NCBI GenBank assembly: GCA_019638595.1
Contig: JAHBTJ010000033.1
Coordinates: forward strand, 1 to 62,528
Direction of reading: 5' to 3'
DNA from: Chitinophagaceae bacterium
GTDB taxonomy: Bacteria; Bacteroidota; Bacteroidia; Chitinophagales; Chitinophagaceae
DNA: 62,528 nucleotides
Below are positions 7,470 to 16,785 of this stretch, piece after piece. Below the pieces are notes generated by a model. That model saw nothing but the letters and a program-made list of their open reading frames with translations, had not been told where the DNA came from and made no database searches. Made by a program: the position numbers and the translations under genes. Positions within the stretch are counted from its first letter, which is position 1. Each line of letters starts with the position of its first letter.

Positions 7470-7494
7470 GCGGACTGCATTAACAGCAGTCCGC
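7470..7494 (-). terminator. Rho-independent terminator after SusD
   Basis: GCGGACTGC and GCAGTCCGC form a 9-bp perfect stem with a 7-nt loop. On the minus strand the stem is followed by CTTTTTATTT. It lies 41 bp beyond the susD-like stop codon and should end the sigma-FecR-SusC-SusD transcript. Confidence 0.8.
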
Positions 7495-7535
7495 CAACAT
7501 TGGATGTAGGAATGTATAATTTTAAATTCTTCAGG

Positions 7536-9077
7536 TTATTGATCCCACCAAACTTTTGTACTCAATTCGTCCGGTCCCAACCATTGCACCGCCTGTTTAT
7601 AATGATCTTCATTGATCCTCATCTCATCAGCAGGGTACAAAGCCCTTCTCGGTACATAACCTGGTCCTATAGGCCCGATGGGAATGTCCGGATACCCCGT
7701 CCGCCTCCATTCAAACCATGCTTCATATCCAACCAGGTAATGGGATATCCATTTCTGCAGCCATATCTTCTGCAGTTTTCGCTCACTGCTGCCAGCGTAC
7801 GCTACTGAGCTTTGTTGAAGATAGGCATTGTCTGCATATACATTTGCGGATGACAGCTTCAGGTAAGAGCCGGCATAGTTGCCGGGGATTCTGCCGGCAT
7901 AGTAGAGAAACTGGTCTTTTACACCGTTCAGGTAATAGGTTTCGGCTGCTGCGGTGCCGCCGGGTATGAACCCTTTTTCCGCTGCTTCCGCTAATATGAA
8001 CTGAACCTCCGAATAAGTAATAATAATACCCTGTGCCGCGGTTTTAGAGGAGAGGTCTATATCATATTTCTGCGACATCCACAGCATTCCCATGGAAGAA
8101 GTAAGGTTGGCATTCGGGAAAGAGCCAATGCCGTTCAGGTCTCCTTCATATTTGAATGCCGAAGGGTCAGGACGAACGCCGTTAGCATCTGCCGCACTAC
8201 TGATGGGGGTTGGCAGGGTATACACATAAAGGCGGGTATCGTTCAGTGCTTTCAGTGTATCAATTAATTGTTTACTTACTTTGGTATCGGTTGAAAAATT
8301 GCTGGCGTTATAGAATGGAGAATAGTTTGCTTCGCGATCGGCATTGAACTGCAGCGCTGCCTGATCAGCATAAGATTGGAACAACGGATATTTAGAGGGG
8401 GTACCGGCAATGGCAGTCATTTGTGCCGATACATCCTTTTTGCCAGACTCTCTTAGTAAGAGCCTTAGCGCAAGGCCATTGGCAAACATTTTCCATTTAT
8501 TCACATCTCCGTTGTATAAAATATCCCCGATGATTGTTTCGTCAGAGGTGCCGAGAATATTGTTTGCTTCTTCAAGATCTGCCAGTACTCCTGTATACAC
8601 CTGCTCCTGCTGCTCATAAGCCGGGCTGTAAATGCCTCCCAGCTTTGCCTGGGCTGCTTCCCTGAAGGGAATGGGACCATACATGTCTGTTAAACATTGA
8701 AACATCCAGGAGCGAAGCACCAGGGCCAATCCTTTATAATTTTTTAATCCTTCGGTTTCCGATATAGAAATTACTTCGTTCAAGTCCCTGATATAGTCGT
8801 AGTAATTCCATAAAAAATAACCATTGGCGTCTGACCGTGCCCAGTTGCTGAAATTGCTGGCATAATCGGATGCTACAAGGTTGGCTGCAACGCTGCCCCT
8901 TGCGTAAGAATTATAAAAGTTGCTTTTTACGGATGATCGTATTGCATCAGGCAACAACAGACCCACGCTTGTTACTTTATCCGGATTATTGGGGTTGGTA
9001 TTGATTTCTTCAAAATCCTTTGTACAGCTCACCATTAGCAATACGCAACACAACGGTATTAAAATATTTTTTTTCAT
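7536..9077 (-). CDS. SusD/RagB-family outer-membrane lipoprotein
   Basis: The 513-aa lipoprotein has its lipobox at Cys18 (LLMVSC) and the SusD-like-2 hallmark start NTNPNNPDKV. The body is alpha-helical with TPR-like segments (YKGLALVLRSWMFQCLTDMYGPIPFREA about 114-141), and the C-terminus has QKWISHYLVGYEAWFEWRRTGYP. SusD proteins sit on the cell surface, bind the oligosaccharide and close like a lid over the SusC channel. It lies 18 bp after the susC-like gene and is the last gene of the operon. The ligand is unknown; the adjacent GHL6-like hydrolase hints at a plant-type or fucose-like glycan. Confidence 0.9.
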   Translation of the reverse strand: MKKNILIPLCCVLLMVSCTKDFEEINTNPNNPDKVTSVGLLLPDAIRSSVKSNFYNSYARGSVAANLVASDYASNFSNWARSDANGYFLWNYYDYIRDLNEVISISETEGLKNYKGLALVLRSWMFQCLTDMYGPIPFREAAQAKLGGIYSPAYEQQEQVYTGVLADLEEANNILGTSDETIIGDILYNGDVNKWKMFANGLALRLLLRESGKKDVSAQMTAIAGTPSKYPLFQSYADQAALQFNADREANYSPFYNASNFSTDTKVSKQLIDTLKALNDTRLYVYTLPTPISSAADANGVRPDPSAFKYEGDLNGIGSFPNANLTSSMGMLWMSQKYDIDLSSKTAAQGIIITYSEVQFILAEAAEKGFIPGGTAAAETYYLNGVKDQFLYYAGRIPGNYAGSYLKLSSANVYADNAYLQQSSVAYAGSSERKLQKIWLQKWISHYLVGYEAWFEWRRTGYPDIPIGPIGPGYVPRRALYPADEMRINEDHYKQAVQWLGPDELSTKVWWDQ

Positions 9078-9095
9078 TGTTTTTTGTTTTGCTGT

Positions 9096-12000
9096 TTAGA
9101 AACTCAGGTTAAGGCTTAAGCCCATTTCTTTGGTAGACGGCGTGCTCATGTTTTCAAATCCTGCTATGAGCCCGCTGCCTCCTGTTGCTACAGATACTTC
9201 AGGATCGAAGTGTTTATTGCTCTTGGGTGTAAACAGCAATAAGTTTCTTCCTGTTACAGCAATCCTGGCATTTTTAATAAAAGTTCCATTGGTGATTTTT
9301 GATGGTAAGCTGTACCCGATGGATAGTTCTCTTAATTTAAAGTAAGTGGAACTGAATAGCTGTGCTTCCGAAATATGATCTAAAGGCTTTTTAATGAAAT
9401 ACCTGGCATTGGTTCCGTACACTCCTTCGCTGTATGTGCCGTCTTTACTGGTGGAGTTTTGCTGATAGCTTCCATCGGGCATTTGCGCTGCCCCGGGAAT
9501 ATAGTACTGGTCAGCATATTCCTGTCCCGCCGCCCGTGCTTCACGTCCCAGCGCGGCTTCTTCCAGTTGGCCGGCGCCTGCCGCTTTATTATAGAAGCGG
9601 GAAATAAATTTGCCGCCATACTGACCTGCAAATAAGAAATTTAAAGTAAAGTTTTTATAGCTGACCTGGTTATAGAAGCCCCCGATCCAGTCGGGATTTA
9701 TATTACCCAGGTAAATATCCGTACTGGTAGGTCTGGGATAGGCGTCCGAAAAGATTATGATCTCCCCTTTCATTGAGCCGTCTGCTACCCGCTGGTAACC
9801 TGGTCCCCATATAGCGCCCATTTTTTCCCCTACGCGTGCCTGTATGGAGGCATCCTCCCCGGGAGCAGCCTGTACAATTTTATCTACTTCAGGCGCCAGG
9901 GATACAAGCTTACCCACATTCCTTGACCAGTTGATCGTAAAGTTCCATTTGAAGGAATTAGGAAGGCTAACCGGGGTAGCTGATAATACTACTTCAAAGC
10001 CCGTGTTTTTAATTTCCCCGGCATTGATAACCCTGGATGTTGCACCAGAACTTTGCGGAGTTGACAAAGGAATGATCTGGTTCTTTGAAATGATATTGTA
10101 ATAAGTAGCATCCAGCATAAGCCTGTTGTTGAAAAAGCCTAAAGAAGTACCAACTTCATAAGTAGAGGTAATTTCAGGCTTCAAATTTGGATTTAACAAG
10201 CTTGAACTGCCCACCAGTGAGTAGTAGTTTCCCCAGGGAGTACCATATCCGTAAATATTGTAAAGACTGTAAGCGCCGGCATCGTGGCCTACCTGTGCTG
10301 TTGCAAGGCGTAACTGGGCCTGGCTGAAAGCTTCAGGCAAATGAAGTAAGTCTTTTAAGTTCCCGTTTAAGCCGATAGACGGATAAAAATAAGAGTTGTT
10401 ACCGGCGGGTAATGTGCTGGACCAGTCATTGCGGGCAGTGATATCAAGGTATACGAGATTTTTATACCCGATATTAGCCATTCCGTATAAGCTGTTTACT
10501 CTTGACTTGGATATAGAAGCCCAGGATTCAAGAGGGCTGGCCGTGTTGCTCACGTTGTAGATCCCTGGCACTAACAGTTGGGGCGCCGCTACAGAAGCGT
10601 TATTACTGTTTTGATCGAACCTGTTCCCCCCCACCGAAATCGTATAAGTAAGATCTCCATTTAAACCCGCATTGTTATAGCTGAGTAAGAAATCCGCATT
10701 CCTTTCTTCGCGTTTTAAACGAACTTCTTCATAGCGGCCATTTTCATAGTCAACTGTGCTTACTGCCCATTTCATAGGGCGGAAATCGTAATAGAAATCA
10801 TCGCCAACACGTAATTTCAGGTTTAAATGATCGCTGAATGCATAGTCAAGCGAAATATTACCATATAGCCTGTCTTTATCCTGTCCTTTTGTGTCTTCGT
10901 ATAGCAGGAAGAAAGGATTGTTATGGTTTTCACCGTAGTTGTATTGAAACTGGCGGATGCCTTCCATACCCGGCTGCCAGTAATTGCGTAAACTGTTGAT
11001 GTTTACATTACGCCCCATCCATGTAAAGAAGTACATAAAGGTATTGCGGCCGTAACCATTGTCAGGACGGCTGTCGCTTTTTTGTTTTACATAGTTCAGG
11101 TTAATGCTGGTGGTGAGTTTGCTTGTTATATGGTAAGAGCTGTTAAAATTTACCTGGTAACGGTTCAGGTCGTTATTAGGTATAACGCCTTTTTCGTTGA
11201 GTGATGTGAGGGATAGCCGGTAATCGGATTTTTCCGTTCCTCCCGAAAATGCAATATTGTTTAAATATTTCTGCCCGGTGGTAAAGAAATCCCTGATATT
11301 ATCGGGCTGAGAGATCCAGGGCGTTTCAATAATGTCTCCCCTGTTATTTAAGGCTACATCTGCACCGCGGTACCCATTGCTGGTAGGAGAATCAAATTGA
11401 GCTTCGGTGGTGCCATTATCTAACCGGGGTCCCCAGCTTTCATCATAATCATCATCAATCCCGTTGGGGTATATTGACCAGGTAGCGCCAAAGTTTGATC
11501 CTTTATAGTTGCCATTGCTACCCTGCCCGAATTTATTTTGAAATTTGGGTAAGCGCCCTGCTTTTTCCATAAAGTAGGTGGAGTTGAAGCTTACACCAAT
11601 ACCTTTTCTTTTGCTTCCCTTTTTTGTTGTAATGATAATAGCGCCATGAGCGGCCCTTGAGCCGTACAGCGCTGCGGCGGCAGGGCCTTTCAATACGTTC
11701 ATTGATTCTATATCAGCCGGGTTGATCTCCGCGGCACTGTTGCCATAATCAGCGCCCCCGCTGGTATTGGATACTCCGTCGTTACCTACCGGAACCCCGT
11801 CAATAACAAAAAGAGGTTGATTGCCGTTGATGTTTAACGAAGTTTCGCCTCTTACTGTAATTTTAGCAGTTCCGCCAACAGAACCGGAGCTTACAATATT
11901 TACCCCTGCTACCTTACCGGAAATATTACTTACGAAATTAGATGCAGGCGATTCTGTAAGCATGCTTCCATCCACTTTTTGGGTAGCGTATCCCAGTGTT

Positions 12001-12653
12001 TTTTTCTCGCGCGATATACCAAGAGCCGTTACCACCACTTCCGACAAATTTTTCTGCTCTTTCTGAAGCGTTATATTCAACGTGCTCTTGCCCGAAACCG
12101 CGATTTCGGTATTGGTGAAGCCAACGGAGCTTATAACCAGTATGGCATTGCTGCCGGCATCAATGCTGAAATTGCCGTCGTTGTCTGTAATAGTGGATTG
12201 AGAAGTGCCTTTTACCTGTATGGTAGCGCCCGACAACGGGTTACCCTCTTCATCCGTTATCCTTCCCTTAACAATGGCAAGCGGGGCGGGGGCAAAGCTT
12301 AATACTACCAGCTCGTTGTTATTGATCGTGTATGCTAAACCGGTACCTTCCAGTATGCGGTCCATTACCGCGGTAAGCGAAGCGTTCTGCACTTTCAGCG
12401 TTACCCTGCTTTGTTCAAATACAGGATCGTCGGAATATAAAAAACGGTAGTCAGAGTTTTTTTCAATTAATGAAAGCACTCTTCTCAGCGGTTCTTTTTT
12501 TACAGACAGCGAAATTTCTTTTTGAGCGTTGGCCCAAAGGCTGATCTGCATACATAAACATGTGGTAATAATGAAAGAAACTTTCATGATAAATTTCCAT
12601 TTCCGGGGAAAGGGCAAATCAAGCCTTGCCCAATTAGTTTTGGAAAAAAGCAT
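9096..12653 (-). CDS. SusC/RagA TonB-dependent outer-membrane transporter with STN domain
   Basis: The TonB-linked transporter is about 1185 aa. Numbered from an alternative upstream start at 12734, it has an export signal (~50-70, ending WANAQ), an STN secretin/TonB short N-terminal domain (~75-145), a carboxypeptidase-regulatory beta-sandwich (~155-225), a TonB-box-like SEVVVTALGI (231-240), a plug (IDGVPVGND, AAALYGSRAAHGAIIITTKKG) and a 22-strand-type barrel ending in LNLSF. I prefer ATG 12653 (MLFSKTNWARL), which gives the arginine/lysine-rich leader usual in this group. The STN domain contacts the FecR protein encoded just upstream. It imports oligosaccharides together with the following SusD. 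Confidence 0.92.
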   Translation of the reverse strand: MLFSKTNWARLDLPFPRKWKFIMKVSFIITTCLCMQISLWANAQKEISLSVKKEPLRRVLSLIEKNSDYRFLYSDDPVFEQSRVTLKVQNASLTAVMDRILEGTGLAYTINNNELVVLSFAPAPLAIVKGRITDEEGNPLSGATIQVKGTSQSTITDNDGNFSIDAGSNAILVISSVGFTNTEIAVSGKSTLNITLQKEQKNLSEVVVTALGISREKKTLGYATQKVDGSMLTESPASNFVSNISGKVAGVNIVSSGSVGGTAKITVRGETSLNINGNQPLFVIDGVPVGNDGVSNTSGGADYGNSAAEINPADIESMNVLKGPAAAALYGSRAAHGAIIITTKKGSKRKGIGVSFNSTYFMEKAGRLPKFQNKFGQGSNGNYKGSNFGATWSIYPNGIDDDYDESWGPRLDNGTTEAQFDSPTSNGYRGADVALNNRGDIIETPWISQPDNIRDFFTTGQKYLNNIAFSGGTEKSDYRLSLTSLNEKGVIPNNDLNRYQVNFNSSYHITSKLTTSINLNYVKQKSDSRPDNGYGRNTFMYFFTWMGRNVNINSLRNYWQPGMEGIRQFQYNYGENHNNPFFLLYEDTKGQDKDRLYGNISLDYAFSDHLNLKLRVGDDFYYDFRPMKWAVSTVDYENGRYEEVRLKREERNADFLLSYNNAGLNGDLTYTISVGGNRFDQNSNNASVAAPQLLVPGIYNVSNTASPLESWASISKSRVNSLYGMANIGYKNLVYLDITARNDWSSTLPAGNNSYFYPSIGLNGNLKDLLHLPEAFSQAQLRLATAQVGHDAGAYSLYNIYGYGTPWGNYYSLVGSSSLLNPNLKPEITSTYEVGTSLGFFNNRLMLDATYYNIISKNQIIPLSTPQSSGATSRVINAGEIKNTGFEVVLSATPVSLPNSFKWNFTINWSRNVGKLVSLAPEVDKIVQAAPGEDASIQARVGEKMGAIWGPGYQRVADGSMKGEIIIFSDAYPRPTSTDIYLGNINPDWIGGFYNQVSYKNFTLNFLFAGQYGGKFISRFYNKAAGAGQLEEAALGREARAAGQEYADQYYIPGAAQMPDGSYQQNSTSKDGTYSEGVYGTNARYFIKKPLDHISEAQLFSSTYFKLRELSIGYSLPSKITNGTFIKNARIAVTGRNLLLFTPKSNKHFDPEVSVATGGSGLIAGFENMSTPSTKEMGLSLNLSF

Positions 12654-12813
12654 ACCTTTAATTGTTAAGTTAATAATGTGGGAACTACTAACAGGGTGCT
12701 CCCGATTTTGCTTGACGGGGAGGTGTTGCCGCATCTCCCTTTTTATATAATTCTCAAGTCATAGCTGTTGATTTAGGATGTAAAAATTGAATGGTCAGTC
12801 TGTTTGTTTCTCG

Positions 12814-13950
12814 TCATTTCTGCCTGCTTATAATAATGTTCCTGTTTTCAATGGTGTAATGAAACGGCGTTGATTGCCGCAAGGCGTTCAGCGCTTCCAC
12901 GATATCTTCTTTTTCAAAAGAGCCGGTAAATGTTACTCCTTCCATTTTTGAATCCCTGAAATCAATTGACACATTGTACCATCTTTCCATTTTTTTCGCC
13001 AGGCTCAAAAACGGCTCTTTATAAAAGGCCAGCTTGTTTTCGATCCAGGCTATTTCCGCTATACTGCTGTCCACAGGATTCGGCTTTATTTTACCCAGTG
13101 AGATCATCTCTTCTGCCTGGTAGGAAGGCGTATCCTTTTTCTGCGATGAAATTGTAGCGCTTTTGCCTATTATGATCTTTTCGTTGGGGCGCATTAAAAT
13201 TTTCCGTTCAGGATCGTTTTGCGAAAAAACTTCAATGGCTCCTTCGATCAGCGAAGCTTCTACTATACTGTCTTCCACATAGGCTTTCACATTAAAAATG
13301 GTTCCTTTTACTTTTATTTCCACGTTCCCGGCATGAACTACCAGGGGCGCCTGCTCATTTTTCACTATGTCAAAAAACGCTTCTCCTTTTAAAAATATCT
13401 CGCGGGTTTCTACCCCGAAATCCTTGTTGTAGGTAAGCTTACTTCCTGTATTGATTATTACCGACGACCCGTCCGGCAAATGAACAGTGCTTTTGGATCC
13501 GCCGTTGGTAACTACTTCATTCATGGAAACGCCGGCTTTGTTCCTGCCGGTGATCTTTTTAGTACCCGTCATCAGCCATAATGCCAATACCAGCATTACC
13601 GAAGCCGCGATGCCTGTTATCAATGCCGTTCTCTTACCCCATCCTGTTTTTTCCTTATAGCCGGGCAGGATGTCATCCTGCAAAGCTTCCTCCTTTTCTT
13701 CATTACTTTTCAGCAAGGCCAGTTGAAGGGTTTCCAGGCTTTTTATTTCATCTGCAGCCGATGTTATTTTCTTCAGGGGTAAATCATGCAGTCCGGCCAT
13801 TAATTCGTTCAACTGGAATGCATCCTGGTGTTGTTGGAGCAATAGTTCCAGCTCACGCAACTCATCGTCGGAAATTTCGTGGTTGTATTTCCGGGCGAGC
13901 AGTTCCCATATCCTTGAAACAGACATACGTTTGGAATCGTTTGAAAACAC
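12814..13950 (-). CDS. FecR-family anti-sigma factor
   Basis: This is a 378-aa single-pass inner-membrane protein. The N-terminal ~100 residues (ARKYNHEISDDELRELELLLQ) face the cytoplasm and bind the sigma factor. A transmembrane segment follows at about 110-127 (ALITGIAASVMLVLALWLM). The periplasmic FecR domain (VHLPDGSSVIINTGSKLTY, GEAFFDIVKN) comes next, and the C-terminal DUF4974-like domain (LAFYKEPFLSLAKKMERWYNVSIDF) ends the protein. It relays the signal from the SusC STN domain. It lies between the sigma gene and the susC-like gene on the same strand, spaced 46 bp from the former. Confidence 0.92.
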   Translation of the reverse strand: MFSNDSKRMSVSRIWELLARKYNHEISDDELRELELLLQQHQDAFQLNELMAGLHDLPLKKITSAADEIKSLETLQLALLKSNEEKEEALQDDILPGYKEKTGWGKRTALITGIAASVMLVLALWLMTGTKKITGRNKAGVSMNEVVTNGGSKSTVHLPDGSSVIINTGSKLTYNKDFGVETREIFLKGEAFFDIVKNEQAPLVVHAGNVEIKVKGTIFNVKAYVEDSIVEASLIEGAIEVFSQNDPERKILMRPNEKIIIGKSATISSQKKDTPSYQAEEMISLGKIKPNPVDSSIAEIAWIENKLAFYKEPFLSLAKKMERWYNVSIDFRDSKMEGVTFTGSFEKEDIVEALNALRQSTPFHYTIENRNIIISRQK

Positions 13951-13996
13951 TAAGGATACCTGTTTTCAGGCAATACCCCCAAAGCATTTTAAAAAA

Positions 13997-14557
13997 TCAG
14001 GAAATAAAGGAAAGCGGGATGGCATGGCTTAGCTTTTTGAGCGCGATCCCCATTTGGTTTTCTACTGTTTTTTCGGAAAGCGAAAGCAATTTGGCTACTT
14101 CCCTGTATTTAAGGTTGTTTTCTTTTACCAGGCTGAATATGAGCTTGCACTGCGGCGGAAGCGCCTGTATGGCTTCGTTGATGCGCCGCTGGATCTCGGA
14201 GCTGATCAGAATATCGTGGGGAGTTCTTTCAATGCTGCATTCAAAATCGTGAAGATTTTCCAGCTTTTGCTGGTACCGGTTTTGCTTTTTGAGCTGCTTC
14301 AGCGCCTTGTTCTTGGCGCACATAAACAAATATACTTCCGGGTTGGCTACGTTATCCAGCAAATATCTTTTTTGCCATAACCCCAGGAAAGTGTCGTTTA
14401 CCACTTCTTCCGTAAGCTCTTTATTGCCCATAAAGGCGAATACAAATCGGAAAAGCTTATGAAAATAGCCGGAGTGCAGCGCCCATAAAGCCGATTCATC
14501 GCCGGCAGATGCCATACGCCGGAACAAGTCATCTATATTTGTTTTTATGACTTCCAT
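13997..14557 (-). CDS. ECF sigma factor (FecI-like, RpoE family)
   Basis: This 186-aa protein has sigma region 2 (LHSGYFHKLFRFVFAFMGNKELTEEVVNDTFLGLWQKR, about 28-65) and region 4 with the helix-turn-helix YREVAKLLSLSEKTVENQM (about 150-168). This is the Bacteroidota FecI-like ECF type. It should be held inactive by the FecR protein encoded 46 bp downstream and released when a substrate engages the SusC protein. Its product would then transcribe the fecR-susC-susD genes. A 16-bp palindrome lies in its upstream region. Confidence 0.93.
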   Translation of the reverse strand: MEVIKTNIDDLFRRMASAGDESALWALHSGYFHKLFRFVFAFMGNKELTEEVVNDTFLGLWQKRYLLDNVANPEVYLFMCAKNKALKQLKKQNRYQQKLENLHDFECSIERTPHDILISSEIQRRINEAIQALPPQCKLIFSLVKENNLKYREVAKLLSLSEKTVENQMGIALKKLSHAIPLSFIS

Positions 14558-14643
14558 TCATTTTGGTTGAAAACAATCGTTGAATCGGCAGTTGACTACA
14601 ATGTTACATTTTTATTTTATAAATACCTTACGCAAGAAAATAA

Positions 14644-14659
14644 ATTCAAACGTTTGAAT
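14644..14659. promoter_or_regulatory. palindrome ATTCAAACGTTTGAAT, candidate operator
   Basis: This perfect 16-bp palindrome lies 87 bp upstream of the sigma gene and 18 bp beyond the stop of the glycosidase gene. Its central CAAACGTTTG recurs at 46695-46704, upstream of the third SusC gene. The shape is like a LacI-type operator. No LacI-type gene is in the window. Confidence 0.45.
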
Positions 14660-14677
14660 AAAAAAATAATGTAATGA

Positions 14678-16675
14678 TCATTCGCTGATCTCTATAATGC
14701 TGTAAATATTCAGCTCCGGTATGGTAATATCCAGTTTGCCGTTAGCATAATGCTGCTCTGCCGCAATATTGCCAGGCTGCAATAAAACAGCAGCAGGTTT
14801 TTTGGGTAAAGCCACTTTTACCTGTATTTTTTTAAGCGCGGCTACTTCATCGTATACCAAAACATTGGGATTGTTATGCGGCCCGCCGGTATTAATAAGA
14901 TGTATATATAATCTTCCGTTTTTACGGGTAATGACCTGGTGTATTTTTTCCGATCCTTCTACCACCGATAAAAATGACGGAACCATTTCTTTAATTACAT
15001 CCGTAGCCAGTTCCCTGAACAATGGGTTTTGATTGCCGTTATAAAAATTACCCATGTTCATATAGATGCCTGCTATTTTTCCTTTGCCATAGGGCTGAAC
15101 GCTTGCCAGGCAATTGCCGGTTGCAAAGCGCCAGTCGTCGGCTGTTAATTGAATTCCTTTTTTAATGGCGCTGGCGGATGCGGCTACGGGCAAAAAATCG
15201 GTATGAGCCAGCACAATGCGGTTATTAAAGCCGGCAAACAATCCTGTTTGTTGTTTGGTTGCGTCTGTAATGTGGATGCCGAGCTCGTTTTTAAAATCCT
15301 TTACCGCGTTGGCGCCGATCACCAGCAGGTTACCCCCGTTGTTTACATATTCAATTAATTGAATGCGGATGGAAGGATCTATATGTTCCCATTCGGGAAT
15401 GACCAGTACAGGGTATTGCTGCAGTTTTCCGGGCAACTGGTGATCCATTAATATATCCACCGGCAACCGGCTGTCGAGTAAAATATTCAGCACTCCTTTT
15501 AACGCTTCCTGGTGATGAGCAGTATACAGGCTGTTCGTTTCATATCTTTTCCATGCATAGGTAGCATATAAAAGTCCTATTTGCGGAACGCTCTGTCCTT
15601 TGAATGTATACGCTTTTCTTTCGTTGCAGAAGCGGATGATCTCCGCCATTTTCCTGAACTGGTATGGCTCCGGCGAACCATCGTTGTTTTGTTGCCAGTA
15701 GGTTTGAAATCCTCCCCCCTGGGCTAACACTTCCGCCGCTTCCTGCTGCAATTGTGCCACGGATTTGGTGGCTTTTGAATTGTTCTTCCAGGCAAACGAC
15801 CACGACATCAGATCCCAGGGCTTGCCCTGCAAAGCCAGGCAGCGGCTTTCAAACGCCGAGCTGTACAGGCTGTTTGATCCTGCTACATCGCCCGACAAAT
15901 AATCAACAGGTATATTAACAGGTTCGGGCATCATAGAAGAAAAAGACCAGTTGCTGGTAACCTTAAATTGCGGCGCTACCTTATGCACCGCGTTGGCGTA
16001 TTTGGTAATATAGTCTCTGAAAGCTTTGCGGTGAAACTCCATCCATTCAAAAAAATGTGGCTCACCCGGTTTTTGCGGAATGGCGCTGATGCCTGTTGCC
16101 TTGGTAAACGCGGCTTTGGCGGCGGGAGCATAATCGGTACCCAATACCCAGCAATCGCCATCTACCCAAATGCCGTCCAGCTTGTAATCCACCGCCAGTT
16201 CTTTCAGCTGCGGGATCAGTAACGAGTCTGCATAAGCGCTGAACAGGGATGTAGCGTTTTCATGAGGCTTTCCATCGGCAGTATACCTGGCCCAATGTGG
16301 ATGGAGCCTGAGCGCCTGGTTGTCCCAAATGCCTGAGTAGTGAGCGTATAGAGGTACCTTATACCTGGCCGTTACTTCGCGCCATATTTTCATTATGTCT
16401 TTGGCAAAAGCCGGGGCGGCGTTACCCACTTTGGTAGGGTAGCTGGAAATGCCCGGGTGTCCTTTACAATCTACCTGGATGAAATCGGGTTGAATGATCC
16501 GCATCATCGAATCTATCATTTCAAACGTGAACGTTTTGCCGATACCGGAATCGCTGGCGCCTGCATGAAAATCGAGATGCAGTCCTGCAAAACGTTCGCG
16601 CTGCTGGGAGGATGCGATCAGGCATCCCCAGATACATGCAGACAATATGGTTATCCTTAGCGTATATATATTCAT
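14678..16675 (-). CDS. secreted glycoside hydrolase, GHL6 / fucosidase-like TIM barrel
   Basis: The 665-aa protein has an export signal (1-22). Residues ~28-360 form a TIM-barrel like the hypothetical glycoside hydrolase family GHL6 and GH29-type fucosidases: FAGLHLDFHAG, PDFIQVDCKGHPG, VPLYAHYSGIWDNQALRLHP, DGIWVDGDCW (candidate catalytic Asp) and LSGDVAGSN. Residues ~430-600 look like the glutamine-amidotransferase-like trimerisation domain of GH42 enzymes (YPVLVIPEWEHIDPSIRIQLIEYVNNGGNLLVIGA). The terminal ~60 residues are a small beta domain. It is probably periplasmic or surface-exposed and cuts the glycan taken up by the neighbouring SusCD operon. The substrate is not certain. Confidence 0.75.
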   Translation of the reverse strand: MNIYTLRITILSACIWGCLIASSQQRERFAGLHLDFHAGASDSGIGKTFTFEMIDSMMRIIQPDFIQVDCKGHPGISSYPTKVGNAAPAFAKDIMKIWREVTARYKVPLYAHYSGIWDNQALRLHPHWARYTADGKPHENATSLFSAYADSLLIPQLKELAVDYKLDGIWVDGDCWVLGTDYAPAAKAAFTKATGISAIPQKPGEPHFFEWMEFHRKAFRDYITKYANAVHKVAPQFKVTSNWSFSSMMPEPVNIPVDYLSGDVAGSNSLYSSAFESRCLALQGKPWDLMSWSFAWKNNSKATKSVAQLQQEAAEVLAQGGGFQTYWQQNNDGSPEPYQFRKMAEIIRFCNERKAYTFKGQSVPQIGLLYATYAWKRYETNSLYTAHHQEALKGVLNILLDSRLPVDILMDHQLPGKLQQYPVLVIPEWEHIDPSIRIQLIEYVNNGGNLLVIGANAVKDFKNELGIHITDATKQQTGLFAGFNNRIVLAHTDFLPVAASASAIKKGIQLTADDWRFATGNCLASVQPYGKGKIAGIYMNMGNFYNGNQNPLFRELATDVIKEMVPSFLSVVEGSEKIHQVITRKNGRLYIHLINTGGPHNNPNVLVYDEVAALKKIQVKVALPKKPAAVLLQPGNIAAEQHYANGKLDITIPELNIYSIIEISE

Positions 16676-16685
16676 GGTAGTAAGA

Positions 16686-16785
16686 TTTTATTTGAGTCTA
16701 TCAGTTGTGGGCTGTCGGCTGTGGGTACAAAATCACAAACCATAAACTACAAACTCCAAACCAGTAACCCGAAATCTGCAACCTC
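16686..16785. repeat. patchwork spacer related to 6003-6230
   Basis: It contains GGGCTGTCGGCTGTGGG, ACCATAAACTACAAACTCC and CAGTAACCCGAAATCTGCAACC. All three have counterparts at 6003-6230, one of them on the opposite strand. No gene is visible here. Confidence 0.45.

Noticed and set aside
13581-14252. 223-codon plus-strand frame across the fecR-sigma junction
   Set aside because: It lies antisense to two well-supported genes and spans their intergenic gap; it reads as a shadow frame.
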